Below, one piece after another: positions 20,465 to 29,612 of a DNA stretch of 64,000 nucleotides. A program made the position numbers and the translations under genes. The notes beneath the pieces were generated by a model. That model saw nothing but the letters and a program-made list of their open reading frames with translations, was not told the DNA's origin and searched no databases. This DNA is from Tricholoma matsutake (Eukaryota; Basidiomycota; Agaricomycetes; Agaricales; Tricholomataceae): positions 5,208,001 through 5,272,000 of the forward strand of contig AP026538.1 in assembly GCA_026075535.2 (NCBI GenBank), written 5' to 3'. The first letter of the stretch is position 1. Every line of letters starts with the position of its first letter.

Positions 20465-21281
20465 TAGTGTTCAAAGGTCCAGTCTGTAGGACCAAAAAAA
20501 AGAGCGAAACTGAACTGAACTGGACCGATTAGGAGTGGACCAGTGGTCTATTTATGGGCTGGTCTTTTTCAGTCCAGTTGCTGGTCTTTTGTTTTGAAAA
20601 ATATAGTAGGACCGATGAAAAACTGGTTAAAACCGGTGGCGACTGGTTTTTCGTCCCAACAAATGTTAGACCTTACTCCCACACATATTTACTTTATTTT
20701 CGGTCCCTGGATCATCAAAAACAGTCAAGAATTGGTTGAGATATGACCAAAAACATTTTTGTACAAGTATTCTGTTGTATCAGAACAACTTTGATTGCAT
20801 TGCTTATTACCTGAGCTATAATTTTTTTGTACAGCTATATAACATCATAAAAGTAACAACAACACACCTAATCATCTGTACCATGGGATTTTATTTATAT
20901 AACAGCCCAAATGAGTGCAACCACAAACTACAAACTACAAACTACAAACTGCAACTTGAATGCATGTCTTTTTTGGTTTTGGCCATATCTCAGTCAAATC
21001 TTGACGGAATTGCTTAAATGTTGGATCGGTCTACAGAGCATTACAATCTCTATCCATGCATATAATATATATGAGGTGATGGTCATATTTGTTGAGATAC
21101 ATATGGGTTATTTGGCACAATCCATTTTACAACAAAAAACCAGTCCAAACTAGTCTTTTTTTGGTCCATGGACCGATTATGACCAGTCTTCCAATATCTC
21201 GGTCGGTCCTAGACCGGTTGCGGTTGCCATTTGCCCCATTTGGAAGTCAAAAACTGGACTGGACTGGACCTTTAAACACTA
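20465..21281 (+). mobile_element. hAT-like MITE B1
   Basis: 817 bp, ends TAGTGTTCAAAGGTCCAGTC and GGACTGGACCTTTAAACACTA, flanked by an exact 8-bp duplication TCCTAGTC (20457-20464 and 21282-21289). The TARNG ends and 8-bp duplication are hAT hallmarks. No coding capacity. Subterminal zones are rich in GGACCG/ACTGGT words. It contains (CAAACTA)n at about 20933-20952. It is inverted relative to B2 and B3. Confidence 0.9.
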
Positions 21282-21392
21282 TCCTAGTCTCTGCAAGTTC
21301 CCCAGATACTCATTGATAGTTCTTTGTGTCAGCCTTACCGGCCATCCATTGTCTTGCATTCGAGCTTGTGGGGCAGGCCTGCCTCACTGTCT
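21282..21392 (-). pseudogene. LINE ORF1-ORF2 junction segment
   Basis: Short stretch of LINE sequence left between B1 and A3. On the minus strand it reads ARQWMAGKADTKNYQ then TGA, probably the end of ORF1 or the ORF1-ORF2 spacer. The first bases are the second copy of the B1 duplication and the last eight are the left A3 duplication. Confidence 0.6.
21385..21392. repeat. Left target-site duplication of A3
   Basis: CACTGTCT, repeated at 29613-29620 on the far side of A3. The surrounding LINE reading frame is continuous when one copy and A3 are removed. Confidence 0.8.
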
Positions 21393-21647
21393 CAGTACTT
21401 TACAGTCCCCCACCTGTCCTAGTGGACTCTGACTGGACTGACTGGAGTCCAAGCGGAGTCCAAGTGGAGTCCAGGTGAAGTCCAATTGAACTACATTAAG
21501 TCATGTAGAGTTCAATCCCCCACTGGAGTACAAGTGGAGTCTGAGTGGAATGCATTTCAACCAAATGATAAGTCAATTAGATATGAGTTCAAAGGACTTC
21601 AGACTTGGTGAATTCATAAAGTACCCACAAAATAAATTTGTGTACTG

Positions 21648-21735
21648 CAGGAATTGAACTCAAGACCTCACCATAAGGAATCACATGACAAACCAAACAA
21701 GTGTGCTCAACCACTTGAGCCACAGGAGACTTATT
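21648..21735 (-). promoter_or_regulatory. tRNA-like module (A3, left)
   Basis: On the minus strand: A-box TGGCTCAAGTGG (21711-21722) and B-box GAGTTCAATTCC (21650-21661), close to Leu/Ser-type tRNA box sequences. TTTGTCATGTGATT lies between them, as in A2. Acceptor and T stems do not pair fully. It reads toward the left terminus of A3. Confidence 0.65.
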
Positions 21736-21823
21736 AGAGATCAATATAAGGTTTATTTATGACTCAACTTTTCATATTCTTCGAGGAGGCATTTTTCAAA
21801 CAATTAAGATCAAAATCTTTTAA

Positions 21824-22032
21824 TTAACCACATCCCTCATGTAGGACATGAGGGAGTGGGTATAATATAATAATAAACAAAAAAAAACCCCTCTCACATC
21901 TTGCAAGAGGGGGGGGGGGGGGGATTACTACTATGTACATAAAAAACTAAACCCCTCACATTCAGCGCGAGTGGGGGATTTGTAAGTACTACAATATATA
22001 TACCCCTCGCATTCAGTGCAAGGGGGGGGGGG
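21824..22032. repeat. Row of C-run/G-run hairpins (A3)
   Basis: At least four stem-loops: CCCTCATGTAGGACATGAGGG (about 21834), CCCCTCTCACATCTTGCAAGAGG plus a G-run (21890-21924), CCCCTCACATTCAGCGCGAG plus GGGGG (21953-21978), and CCCCTCGCATTCAGTGCAAG plus a G-run (22003-22032). The gypsy element sits inside the last G-run. Loops share CACAT or GCATTC. Confidence 0.7.
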
Positions 22033-22458
22033 TGTAAGGGGACTAAGGGGGTGCCCTGTGTGTTTTTCCTATTTTTTATGTTCGTCCCATATTTTTCCCC
22101 ACCTCATTTCCTTCTATTCTTCATTTTCTATGATTTTTCCGGATTTTATTACTAATTTTCCCTTGCTATCATGTTTGTATATGTTGACACTTTTATATTT
22201 AGAGGCGGAGTACCCCTTCCGACACATACCCCTTGGTATGATGTCATTCGGCGGCCTTGATCCGCCTATCTCTGCCTTTTTCTATTTTTAGGTTATATTT
22301 GATTTTTGTCGTCTTCACATATACTGGGCATCAGCAAGGGGATCCTTAGAGTTTTCTCTTCGGATTTCCCTTTGCTAGGTGCGCCCCCAATGCCTGTATT
22401 ATGTAGTATAATTTTAACTTCGGATTTCCCTTTGCTAGAGGCTTAGGTTGCCCTTATA
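22033..22458 (+). repeat. 5' LTR of the young gypsy element
   Basis: 426 bp, starting TGTAAGGGGACTAAGG and ending GGTTGCCCTTATA; the ends form a short imperfect inverted repeat (TGTAAG/CTTATA). It contains two copies of CGGATTTCCCTTTGCTAG. A diverged relative is at 9012-9224. Confidence 0.95.
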
Positions 22459-22624
22459 GTAGAAAACTCTCCCCTAAGGCCCGAAAATCGCGAACGCGCT
22501 GCCCAAAATAGGCAGGTACGGACTGGACGACGCTTCCCAAAGCTCCACAGAGTCCCTACACACCGTTCCAGATACTCTCGCCTTTATTGCGCCGCCATTT
22601 TCGCCAAACGCGCTCCCTAGCGAC

Positions 22625-23743
22625 ATGGACGCATCAGAACGCTTCGACGCGCTTGAAAGCGACGTTTCCGGAATGCGCGCGCAAATCGACTCGCTTAAAT
22701 CTACGATTGAAAACTTCGTTAGGACCCTCCAGGCTAACCCTACGACTAATAGTTCCCCCTTCACGACTCCAAGCGCACCCAACAACGATGTTTTGCCAAA
22801 CACGTCCACTAAGGAACGTGCCCAGATCAAACTGTCCCCCCCCGCCGAATTTAATGGTGCACGTGCGCAGGGACGTGCATTCCTTAATTCCTGTGAGTTA
22901 TACATTAGTCTCCAGTCGCATCAATTCGTCGATGAGGCTGCAAAAATTTATTGGGCCTTCACATACATGAAATCTGAACGCGCCTATCTCTATGTGGACC
23001 GTATCCTATGTCAAACTAAAGAACTCGGTTCTCTACCTTTCTCCACTTGGGGTGACTTTCGAGCTGAGTTCGTACGCCACTTCTGCCCCCTCAATGAACG
23101 CCACCGAGCAGTGACACGACTTGAGTCATCCACTTACCACCAGGGACGTCGATCCGTGGACGACTATATCGATGAGTTCAAGGATTTGGTGGACATGGCA
23201 GGGTATGGGAGTGGGTTACCAGTGGTGGTGAAGTTCCGACGGGGACTCAACCAAGAAATTCAGGACCAGATTGCACAGATGTTGGAAGGGCGCCCAGTGG
23301 ACGATGATATCCTTGCTTGGTATGAAGCTGCTTCACTCTGTGACGAGAACCGACTCACAAATGCGGTGTTTAATGCTGCATTCCGTGCTCCAACTACCAC
23401 TCATACACCCTACACCTTCAATCGAAGCCTCCCCCGCCCTAACCCCATTCCTGCTCGTCAAACTCCCACACCAGCCGTCAATGTCCCAGTACCAATGGAT
23501 GTTGATGCAGCCTGCAGCCGTGCACGTAAGTTGGATCTCTGCTACCGTTGGGGGGAACCTGGACACAGGGCTGGAGCGTGTCCCCATCGTCAGGATATCC
23601 GCATGCTCACCCCCGAGGGACGAGACGAACTCCTGCAAGATCTGTTGGCACTTGTAGATGTTGAGGAAGCGAAGGATCAAGTTGCAGAGGAGGTTAAGCT
23701 GGAAGTTGTAGAGGAGCAGGATTTTCCTATTCGCAGCGAGTGA
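22625..23743 (+). CDS. gag: Gag polyprotein (young gypsy element)
   Basis: 372 codons. N-terminal coiled-coil-like segment (MDASERFDALESDVSGMRAQ, about residues 1-30), a Ser/Thr-rich linker, then the capsid/retrotransposon Gag region (about 90-230: TWGDFRAEFVRHFCPLNERH, then YIDEFKDLVDMAGY). A zinc knuckle near residue 305 reads CYRWGEPGHRAGACP. The canonical CX2CX4HX4C has lost its second Cys (TGG Trp at 23549-23551), so RNA packaging may be impaired. Gag would form the cytoplasmic virus-like particle. The ATG at 22625 follows about 165 bp of leader after the LTR. The frame ends TGA at 23741-23743, and pol continues in the -1 frame with overlap. Confidence 0.9.
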   Translation: MDASERFDALESDVSGMRAQIDSLKSTIENFVRTLQANPTTNSSPFTTPSAPNNDVLPNTSTKERAQIKLSPPAEFNGARAQGRAFLNSCELYISLQSHQFVDEAAKIYWAFTYMKSERAYLYVDRILCQTKELGSLPFSTWGDFRAEFVRHFCPLNERHRAVTRLESSTYHQGRRSVDDYIDEFKDLVDMAGYGSGLPVVVKFRRGLNQEIQDQIAQMLEGRPVDDDILAWYEAASLCDENRLTNAVFNAAFRAPTTTHTPYTFNRSLPRPNPIPARQTPTPAVNVPVPMDVDAACSRARKLDLCYRWGEPGHRAGACPHRQDIRMLTPEGRDELLQDLLALVDVEEAKDQVAEEVKLEVVEEQDFPIRSE

Positions 23744-26700
23744 ATCGTACGCCCTCACTGCCTGTCCATAACCGCTTTGAAGTCTTGTCAGTTGAATCCC
23801 TGGAGAATGAATCCATTTCTGTGACTGCTCCCCTCTCTGACCCTTCGAAGTTGGCTAAAGATGTACCTGCTCTCCCCATCTCTCCTTCTACTCCACGTCC
23901 CAAAATTAAATCATGGGAGCGTAAACTACCACGCAAGTATATTGTGGCATCCACTCCCTCTGCACATTCCTTAAACCTAGCCATCGAACTGCAGACGACC
24001 GACACTGGACAGATACTCGGTGTCTCTGCGCTCCTGGACTCTGGTGCGACTGGTCTCTTCATCGATTCCCATCTGGTACAACAACATCGTCTAAATACTC
24101 GCTCACTCTCACGTCCGATACCTGTATATAACGTGGATGGATCCCCAAATGAAGCTGGTGCCATCCGAGAGGTTGCAGACCTGGTTCTCCGTTACAAAGA
24201 TCATAGTGAGCGTGCCCTTTTTGCTGTCACTCAATTAGGAAAGCAAAAGGCGATTTTGGGATATCCATGGCTTTGAGACCATAACCCAGAGGTCGACTGG
24301 CGCACCGGGGAGGTTACCATGAGCCGATGTCCATCCCGCTGTCGGACGTGTTTCACAGAAGCCAGGCAAGAACGTCGTGGACAGAAGGCGGCAATACGAC
24401 GAACTCAGAAGTGTCATGCTGGACCCCTGCCTATACCTGAAGTAGAATTGGAAGGGGTTCCTGATCTAATGCCGGACTCGGATGATGATGATGAGGACCC
24501 AGAGGAAGTGGAGGAGGGTGATCGGATCTTCTACACTGCAATTCGCTCATCGCATGAGGTGTGTGCCACATCGAACATATCCCAACGCCTCGCCGAGGCC
24601 TTCCACAAAAACAACGCTGCTAAATCCTCTACTAACTCCTTACTCCCTCATCTCCATGAGTTTGAAGACGTGTTCTCCAAGGAGTCATTCGACTCTCTTC
24701 CTGCGCGTAAGCCATGGGATCACGTGATTGAACTCACCCCCGGCGCAACCCCTTCATCCTGCAAGGTCTATCCTCTCTCTCCGGAGGAACAACGGCAGCT
24801 TGACCAGTTCATCGACGAGCACCTGATCTCTGGACGTATTCGACCATCGAAGTCACCCATGGCCTCTCCCTTTTTCTTTGTCAAGAAGAAGGATGGCTCA
24901 CTTCGACCGGTTCAAGACTACAGAAGACTCAACAACATCACGGTCAAAAATCGCTACCCGCTACCCCTCATCTCCGAACTCGTAAACCAGCTCCGTGGAG
25001 CCCGATACTTCACCAAGCTCGATGTCCGTTGGGGCTATAATAATGTGAGGATAAAGGAGGAAGATGAGTGGAAGGCAGCCTTTCGTACCAACCGTGGTCT
25101 TTTTGAACCGCTTGTCATGTTCTTTGGCCTTACTAATAGCCCTGCCACCTTTCAGACCATGATGAACGACATCTTCCATGACCTCATCCTCGAAGGCGTT
25201 GTCTGCATCTATCTCGACGACATCCTCATCTTCACTCGCACGGTTGAAGAGCACCGTCGCATCACGTGCCTCGTCCTAGAGCGACTTCGACGGTACAAAC
25301 TCTACCTTCGTCAGGACAAATGCGAGTTCGAAAGGACCAAGATCGAGTACCTCGGCCTGATTATCTCGGAGGGTCAAGTGGAGATGGATCCTATCAAGGT
25401 AAATGGGGTCACAGCTTGGCCTACGCCCACGAACAAGAAGGAGGTGCAGTCTTTCCTGGGCTTCATCAATTTTTATCGGCGTTTTATCAAGGATTTCTCA
25501 CATCATGCACGACCGCTGTTCGACTTGACAGGAAAGGAGGCATGGAGGTGGGATAATGCACAACAGGAGGTGTTTGAAAAGCTTAAGGAGATGGTCACTT
25601 CCGCTCCGATCCTTACCTTTGCTGACGATTCGCGTCCTTTTCGTGTAGAAGCCGACAGTTCTGACTTTGCGACGGGCGCTGTGTTGTCTCAGCAGTCTCC
25701 GGAGGACCAGAAGTGGCATCCTGTGGCGTTCTACTCCAAAAGCCTTAGTGCTGTAGAGAGAAACTACGAGATCCATGACAAGGAGATGTTGGCGATAATG
25801 CGTGCGCTTGAGGAGTGGCGACACTTCCTCGAGGGTGCCCAACACAAGGTGGAAATTTGGATGGATCACAAGAACCTCGAGTACTTCATGACGGCCAAGA
25901 AATTGAACCGTCGTCAAGCTCGTTGGTCCCTGTATCTATCTAGATTCGACTTCTCCTTGCACCACCGTCCGGGTCGCAGCATGGGGAAGACCGATGCCCT
26001 ATCCCGACGTGCAGACCATGGGGATGGCAGCGGCGACAACCAAAACATTGTGCTGTTGCAGCCAGACCTGTTCACCATTCGGGCACTGGAAGGCATCGTA
26101 CCCCAGGGCGAGGAGCGGGACATTCTACGTGACATTCGTCACGCAAACCGTAGCGGTTTACATGAGGATGTTGTCGCCCGAGCTGTTAAGGAACTGAGGA
26201 ACGGATCGACCCTTTCCTTACGTGCGGCAGAGTGGGCTGAAAAGGAGGACTTGTTGTATTTCAGGGATCGCATCTATGTTCCCAATGACCCAGACCTTCG
26301 CCGGCGCATCATATCCCAACACCATGACTCACAGATTGCTGGCCACCCCGGACGCTGGAAGACCTTGGAGCTCACCTCACGGAACTATTGGTGGCCACAA
26401 ATGTCACGGCTCATTGGTCAGTATTGTCGCACTTGTGACCTTTGCTTATGCACCAAGGTCCCTCATCGCAAGCCTATTGGTGAGCTACACCCTCTTCCTG
26501 TTCCAGAGAGTCATTGGGATGTCGTCAGCGTCGACTTTGTGGTGGAATTGCCAGAGTCAAACGGGTTTGATGCGGTGATGTGCACAGTTGACTCAGTGGG
26601 AAAATGCGCTCACTTCATTCCCACTCACACCACTGTCAGTGCCCTAGGTGCCGCTCGACTCTACCTCCACCACGTGTGGAAGTTACATGGACTTCCTGGT

Positions 26701-27642
26701 GCCTTCCTCTCGGATTGTGGCCCTCAGTTCATGGCAGAGTTCACTCGTGAGCTGTACCGACTCCTGGGGATCAAACTCCTCGCTTCAACTGCTTATCACC
26801 CACAAACTGATGGCCAGACGGAGCGAGTCAACCAGGAACTGGAGCAGTACATCCGCCTCTTTGTCAATGAACGCCAGGACGATTGGGATGATCTCCTTCC
26901 TTTGGCCGAGTTTGGGTACAACAACCATGTCCATGCTTCCACTCAACAGACCCCTTTCCTCTTAGACACTGGACGACATCCACGCATGGGATTTGAACCT
27001 CGCCAAACTCCCTCACACATCGAGACAGTGAATGAGTTCACAGAACGCATGAGGGATAGCTTGGAGGAGGCAAGGGCAGCCTTAGCAAAGGCGAAGGACG
27101 ACATGGCGCGATTTTACAACCAGCGCCACTCCCCAACCCCTCAGTACAAGGTTGGTGATCGAGTTTATCTTGACTCCAGTGACATCTCCACTACACGTCC
27201 ATCCAAGAAACTCGCTCATCGCTTCTTGGGACTTTTCCCCATTGTCAAGTGCATTGGAACACATGCCTATCGTCTACGCCTCCCAGCCTCCATGTCCAGA
27301 CTCCATCCCGTCTTCCATGTCGTCAAATTGCTTCCAGCTCCCCCAGATCTGTTCCCGGGACGCCATTCACACCCACCACCACCACCTACAGTGATCGAGG
27401 GAGAACCCCAATATGAAGTCGAGTCAATCTTGGACAGCCGTTTGTGTCGAGGAAAACTCCAGTATTTGGTACATTGGAAGGGTTATGGGTATGAGGAGAA
27501 CTCATGGGTCGAAGAGTCTGACGTAAATGCCCCTCGGTTAATCAAGGAATTCCACCGACGGCACACTGCTGCACCGCGTCGCATTCAAGTCATGGACTTT
27601 GGTCGTATACGATTTCGAATGCATCGGGGCGATGCATCTTAG
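23740..27642 (+). pseudogene. pol: Pol polyprotein of the young gypsy element, one in-frame TGA
   Basis: Open in the -1 frame relative to gag, without its own clear ATG at the junction, so frameshift expression is inferred. Protease has LLDSGATGLF (D-S-G, 24037). RT has KLDVRWGYNNVRIKE and YLDD at 25210. RNase H has VEADSSDFATGAVLSQ and EMLAIMRALEEWRH. Integrase has an HHCC zinc finger (about 26310-26450), core Asp in VDFVVELP, SDCGPQF (26710; Arg usual in place of Cys) and HPQTDGQTERVNQ with the core Glu. The chromodomain (about 27412-27560) has ESILDSRLCRGKLQYLVHW and WVEESDV; it would guide integration to modified histones. A single TGA at 24274-24276, where the family normally has Arg, separates protease from RT. 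The following open part is 1107 codons. Confidence 0.92.
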
Positions 27643-27653
27643 AGAGGGGGTGA
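27640..27653 (+). promoter_or_regulatory. Polypurine tract
   Basis: AGAGAGGGGG directly before the 3' LTR, the expected plus-strand primer site. Confidence 0.8.
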
Positions 27654-28079
27654 TGTAAGGGGACTAAGGGGGTGCCCTGTGTGTTTTTCCTATTTTTTAT
27701 GTTCGTCCCATATTTTTCCCCACCTCATTTCCTTCTATTCTTCATTTTCTATGATTTTTCCGGATTTTATTACTAATTTTCCCTTGCTATCATGTTTGTA
27801 TATGTTGACACTTTTATATTTAGAGGCGGAGTACCCCTTCCGACACATACCCCTTGGTATGATGTCATTCGGCGGCCTTGATCCGCCTATCTCTGCCTTT
27901 TTCTATTTTTAGGTTATATTTGATTTTTGTCGTCTTCACATATACTGGGCATCAGCAAGGGGATCCTTAGAGTTTTCTCTTCGGATTTCCCTTTGCTAGG
28001 TGCGCCCCCAATGCCTGTATTATGTAGTATAATTTTAACTTCGGATTTCCCTTTGCTAGAGGCTTAGGTTGCCCTTATA
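27654..28079 (+). repeat. 3' LTR of the young gypsy element
   Basis: Same 426 bp as the 5' LTR, with a constant offset of 5621 and no indel. No substitution was seen in the stretches compared. Confidence 0.95.
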
Positions 28080-28151
28080 GGGGGGGGGGGGGCAGAGATA
28101 ATTAAAAATGATAAAGACCCCTCCCCATGCAAAATGCGGGGGAGGGGGGGT
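28080..28151. repeat. G-run and hairpin right of the gypsy insertion
   Basis: A run of 12 or more G continues the hairpin arm split by the gypsy element. A further stem-loop CCCCTCCCCATGCAAAATGCGG plus a G-run follows at 28117-28151. Confidence 0.65.
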
Positions 28152-28225
28152 TGGGGGATGCAGTCTGGGGTGGGTGTCGTCGCCCACCCCTCCTCGCACG
28201 CGTCTGTTGCTGTAGCAAGCCACAC

Positions 28226-28763
28226 CCATCATCCACCCTATGAGCAGAGGCTCATAGGCATGGGGATGGGTTCTGTGGTCGTCATAGCCCTGGTCTACCC
28301 GCCATCCACCCAATGAGCAGGTGCTCATCAGCATGGGGTGGGTGTGTTGTCAGTTTTGTGGGTCTCCTAGTTCAGAGGGGTTGGGGGGAGGGGTCAGTGA
28401 TGTGGCATGCAAGGGAGGGGGTGGTGGGTGCTTACCAGGTGGGTATCCTGCTCCACAGGTCTCCCAGTACCCCTCTGCCATCTCCTACCCTTTATTGACA
28501 CCCTCACATCCTGTTTGGATGGGGAGGAGGGGGCTGGCATGGGTGTTGTCGGGTCTGGGTTGATCCCCGTCATTCCGTGTTGGTGTTGGCATTGCCCTGT
28601 TGTTGTTCACCATTGTCACCTCCATTCCACCTGTGATCCACCCCCCAAGCAGTTGCTCAAAGGGCTGGAGGTGGGTAGTGTGTTGTTGGCCCCAGTGCTT
28701 CACATTCTGGGGGTCCTGGTGACACTCATGATCCACCCTACAAGCAGGGGCTCACAGGTGTGG
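28226..28763 (-). repeat. GAGCAGNNGCTC palindromic array (A3)
   Basis: Four copies near 28228, 28307, 28638 and 28734 of the ACCCYRYGAGCAGNNGCTC unit. On the minus strand they read HAYEPLLIGWMMGV, QPFEQLLGGWITGG and HTCEPLLVGWIMSV. Frames are interrupted by stops, so coding is uncertain. Confidence 0.65.
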
Positions 28764-28817
28764 GGTAGGTATGTGGGGTTGTCTTGCATCCAGCCATCGT
28801 TACCAGTAGAGTAGAAC

Positions 28818-28881
28818 CTACAAAACAACAGAAATGAGTTAGTTAGTTTATAAGAACAAAAAGCAAATGAAAAAAACTTAC
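28818..28881 (-). other. Intron-like unit (A3, second)
   Basis: Minus strand: GTAAGT, T-run, AAACTAACTAACTC branch-like sequence, then TTTTGTAG. 64 nt. The hairpin CCCAAACGACG / CATCATTTGGG (28885-28917) lies at its donor side. Confidence 0.5.
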
Positions 28882-28884
28882 ATA

Positions 28885-28917
28885 GGGCCCAAACGACGTG
28901 ATCTGCATCATTTGGGT
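28885..28917 (-). repeat. Hairpin beside the 5' splice-like site (A3)
   Basis: Arms CCCAAACGACG and CATCATTTGGG, very close in sequence to the A1 hairpin at 4154-4181. It begins 4 bases from the GTAAGT donor on the minus strand. Confidence 0.6.
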
Positions 28918-28977
28918 CTGCATTCCATCCAGTTGGCTCATTTGTGGGTGGTGGCATCATTACCAGTAGATTATAAC

Positions 28978-29042
28978 CTAGGAAACTAAAGAAACTGGTT
29001 AGTTAGTTTATAAAAACAAAAAGCAAACAAACAAAAACTTAC
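28978..29042 (-). other. Intron-like unit (A3, first)
   Basis: Minus strand: CTAGGTAAGT, T-rich stretch, AAACTAACTAACC branch-like sequence, then TTTCCTAG. 65 nt, nearly a duplicate of the unit at 28818-28881. Both are followed by a stretch reading NEPxGW. Confidence 0.55.
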
Positions 29043-29283
29043 CTAGGGCCCATCCATTTGGCTCATTTGCAGGTGGTGGTGATGGAGGATTGGGCATGGG
29101 AGCAGTGGCAGTGGGTGTCCATGCAGTGGTGGTGGTGGTAGAGAGAGGAGGGAGGGAGGCGGCATCGACAGTGGTGGTGGTGGTGGTGAGTGATGAGCTG
29201 GCACATTTGATGACACAGTGATATGCTTTGTCATACACAGCCGCACCACGGTACCTAATGCAAGTAGATGATACCTTACACAA

Positions 29284-29362
29284 GGTACTGTGGTGTAACG
29301 GTTATATTGTGCACTATGATTACATAAGCAACCTACAGGGATCTGGGTTCGATTCCTTTTCT
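29284..29362 (+). promoter_or_regulatory. tRNA-like module (A3, right)
   Basis: A-box TGGTGTAACGG (29291-29301) and a strong B-box GGGTTCGATTCC (29345-29356), reading toward the right terminus. The T stem does not close properly, so it is not a functional tRNA gene. Confidence 0.6.
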
Positions 29363-29612
29363 TACACACTTTTTCAGTGGAATCCGACTAGACTCCCAGT
29401 GGACTCCCAGTGGACTCCAACCAGACTCCAACTGGACTCCAACTGGACTCCACTCAGACTCCACTGGACCAGTCTGAGTGGAATCCAGTGTTTGAGTGGA
29501 TTCCACTTGGAGTCCAGTCGGACTGGACTGGGACTGGACTGGCAACTTTGCAGGCAGTTAGCTGGTGACCAGTCGGAGTCCACTAGGAAAGGTGGGGGAG
29601 TGTAAAGACCTC

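Larger units (their letters stand above)
22033..28079 (+). mobile_element. Young Ty3/gypsy chromodomain retrotransposon
   Basis: 6047 bp with two 426-bp LTRs identical at every position I compared. Order: LTR, gag, protease, RT, RNase H, integrase, chromodomain, polypurine tract, LTR. The CpG-rich composition differs sharply from the CpG-poor surroundings. The flanks are both G-runs, so a 5-bp GGGGG duplication is plausible but cannot be proved. It is nested in A3, so it is the youngest insertion in the LINE stack. One TGA in pol makes this copy non-autonomous. Confidence 0.95.
21393..29612 (-). mobile_element. Family-A TIR element, copy A3, carrying a gypsy insertion
   Basis: Ends CAGTACTTTACAGTCCCCC and GGGGGAGTGTAAAGACCTC with the duplication CACTGTCT. 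Without the 6-kb gypsy element (22033-28079) it is about 2.17 kb. Left subterminal words are GGACTCTGACTGGACTG and GGAGTCCAAG; the right zone has the same words in inverse (GACTCCCAGTGGACTCC). Modules: left tRNA-like, a row of C/G hairpins, palindromic units (28226-28763), two intron-like units, hairpin and right tRNA-like. It is inserted in LINE ORF1. No transposase. Confidence 0.85.

Noticed and set aside
23715..23745. Canonical -1 slippery heptamer at the gag-pol overlap
   Set aside because: The frames overlap by -1, but no X XXY YYZ heptamer fits the zero frame, so the frameshift site is not claimed.
28226..28763. CRISPR-like array
   Set aside because: Units are degenerate, irregularly spaced and lie in a fungal transposon; no constant repeat with uniform spacers.
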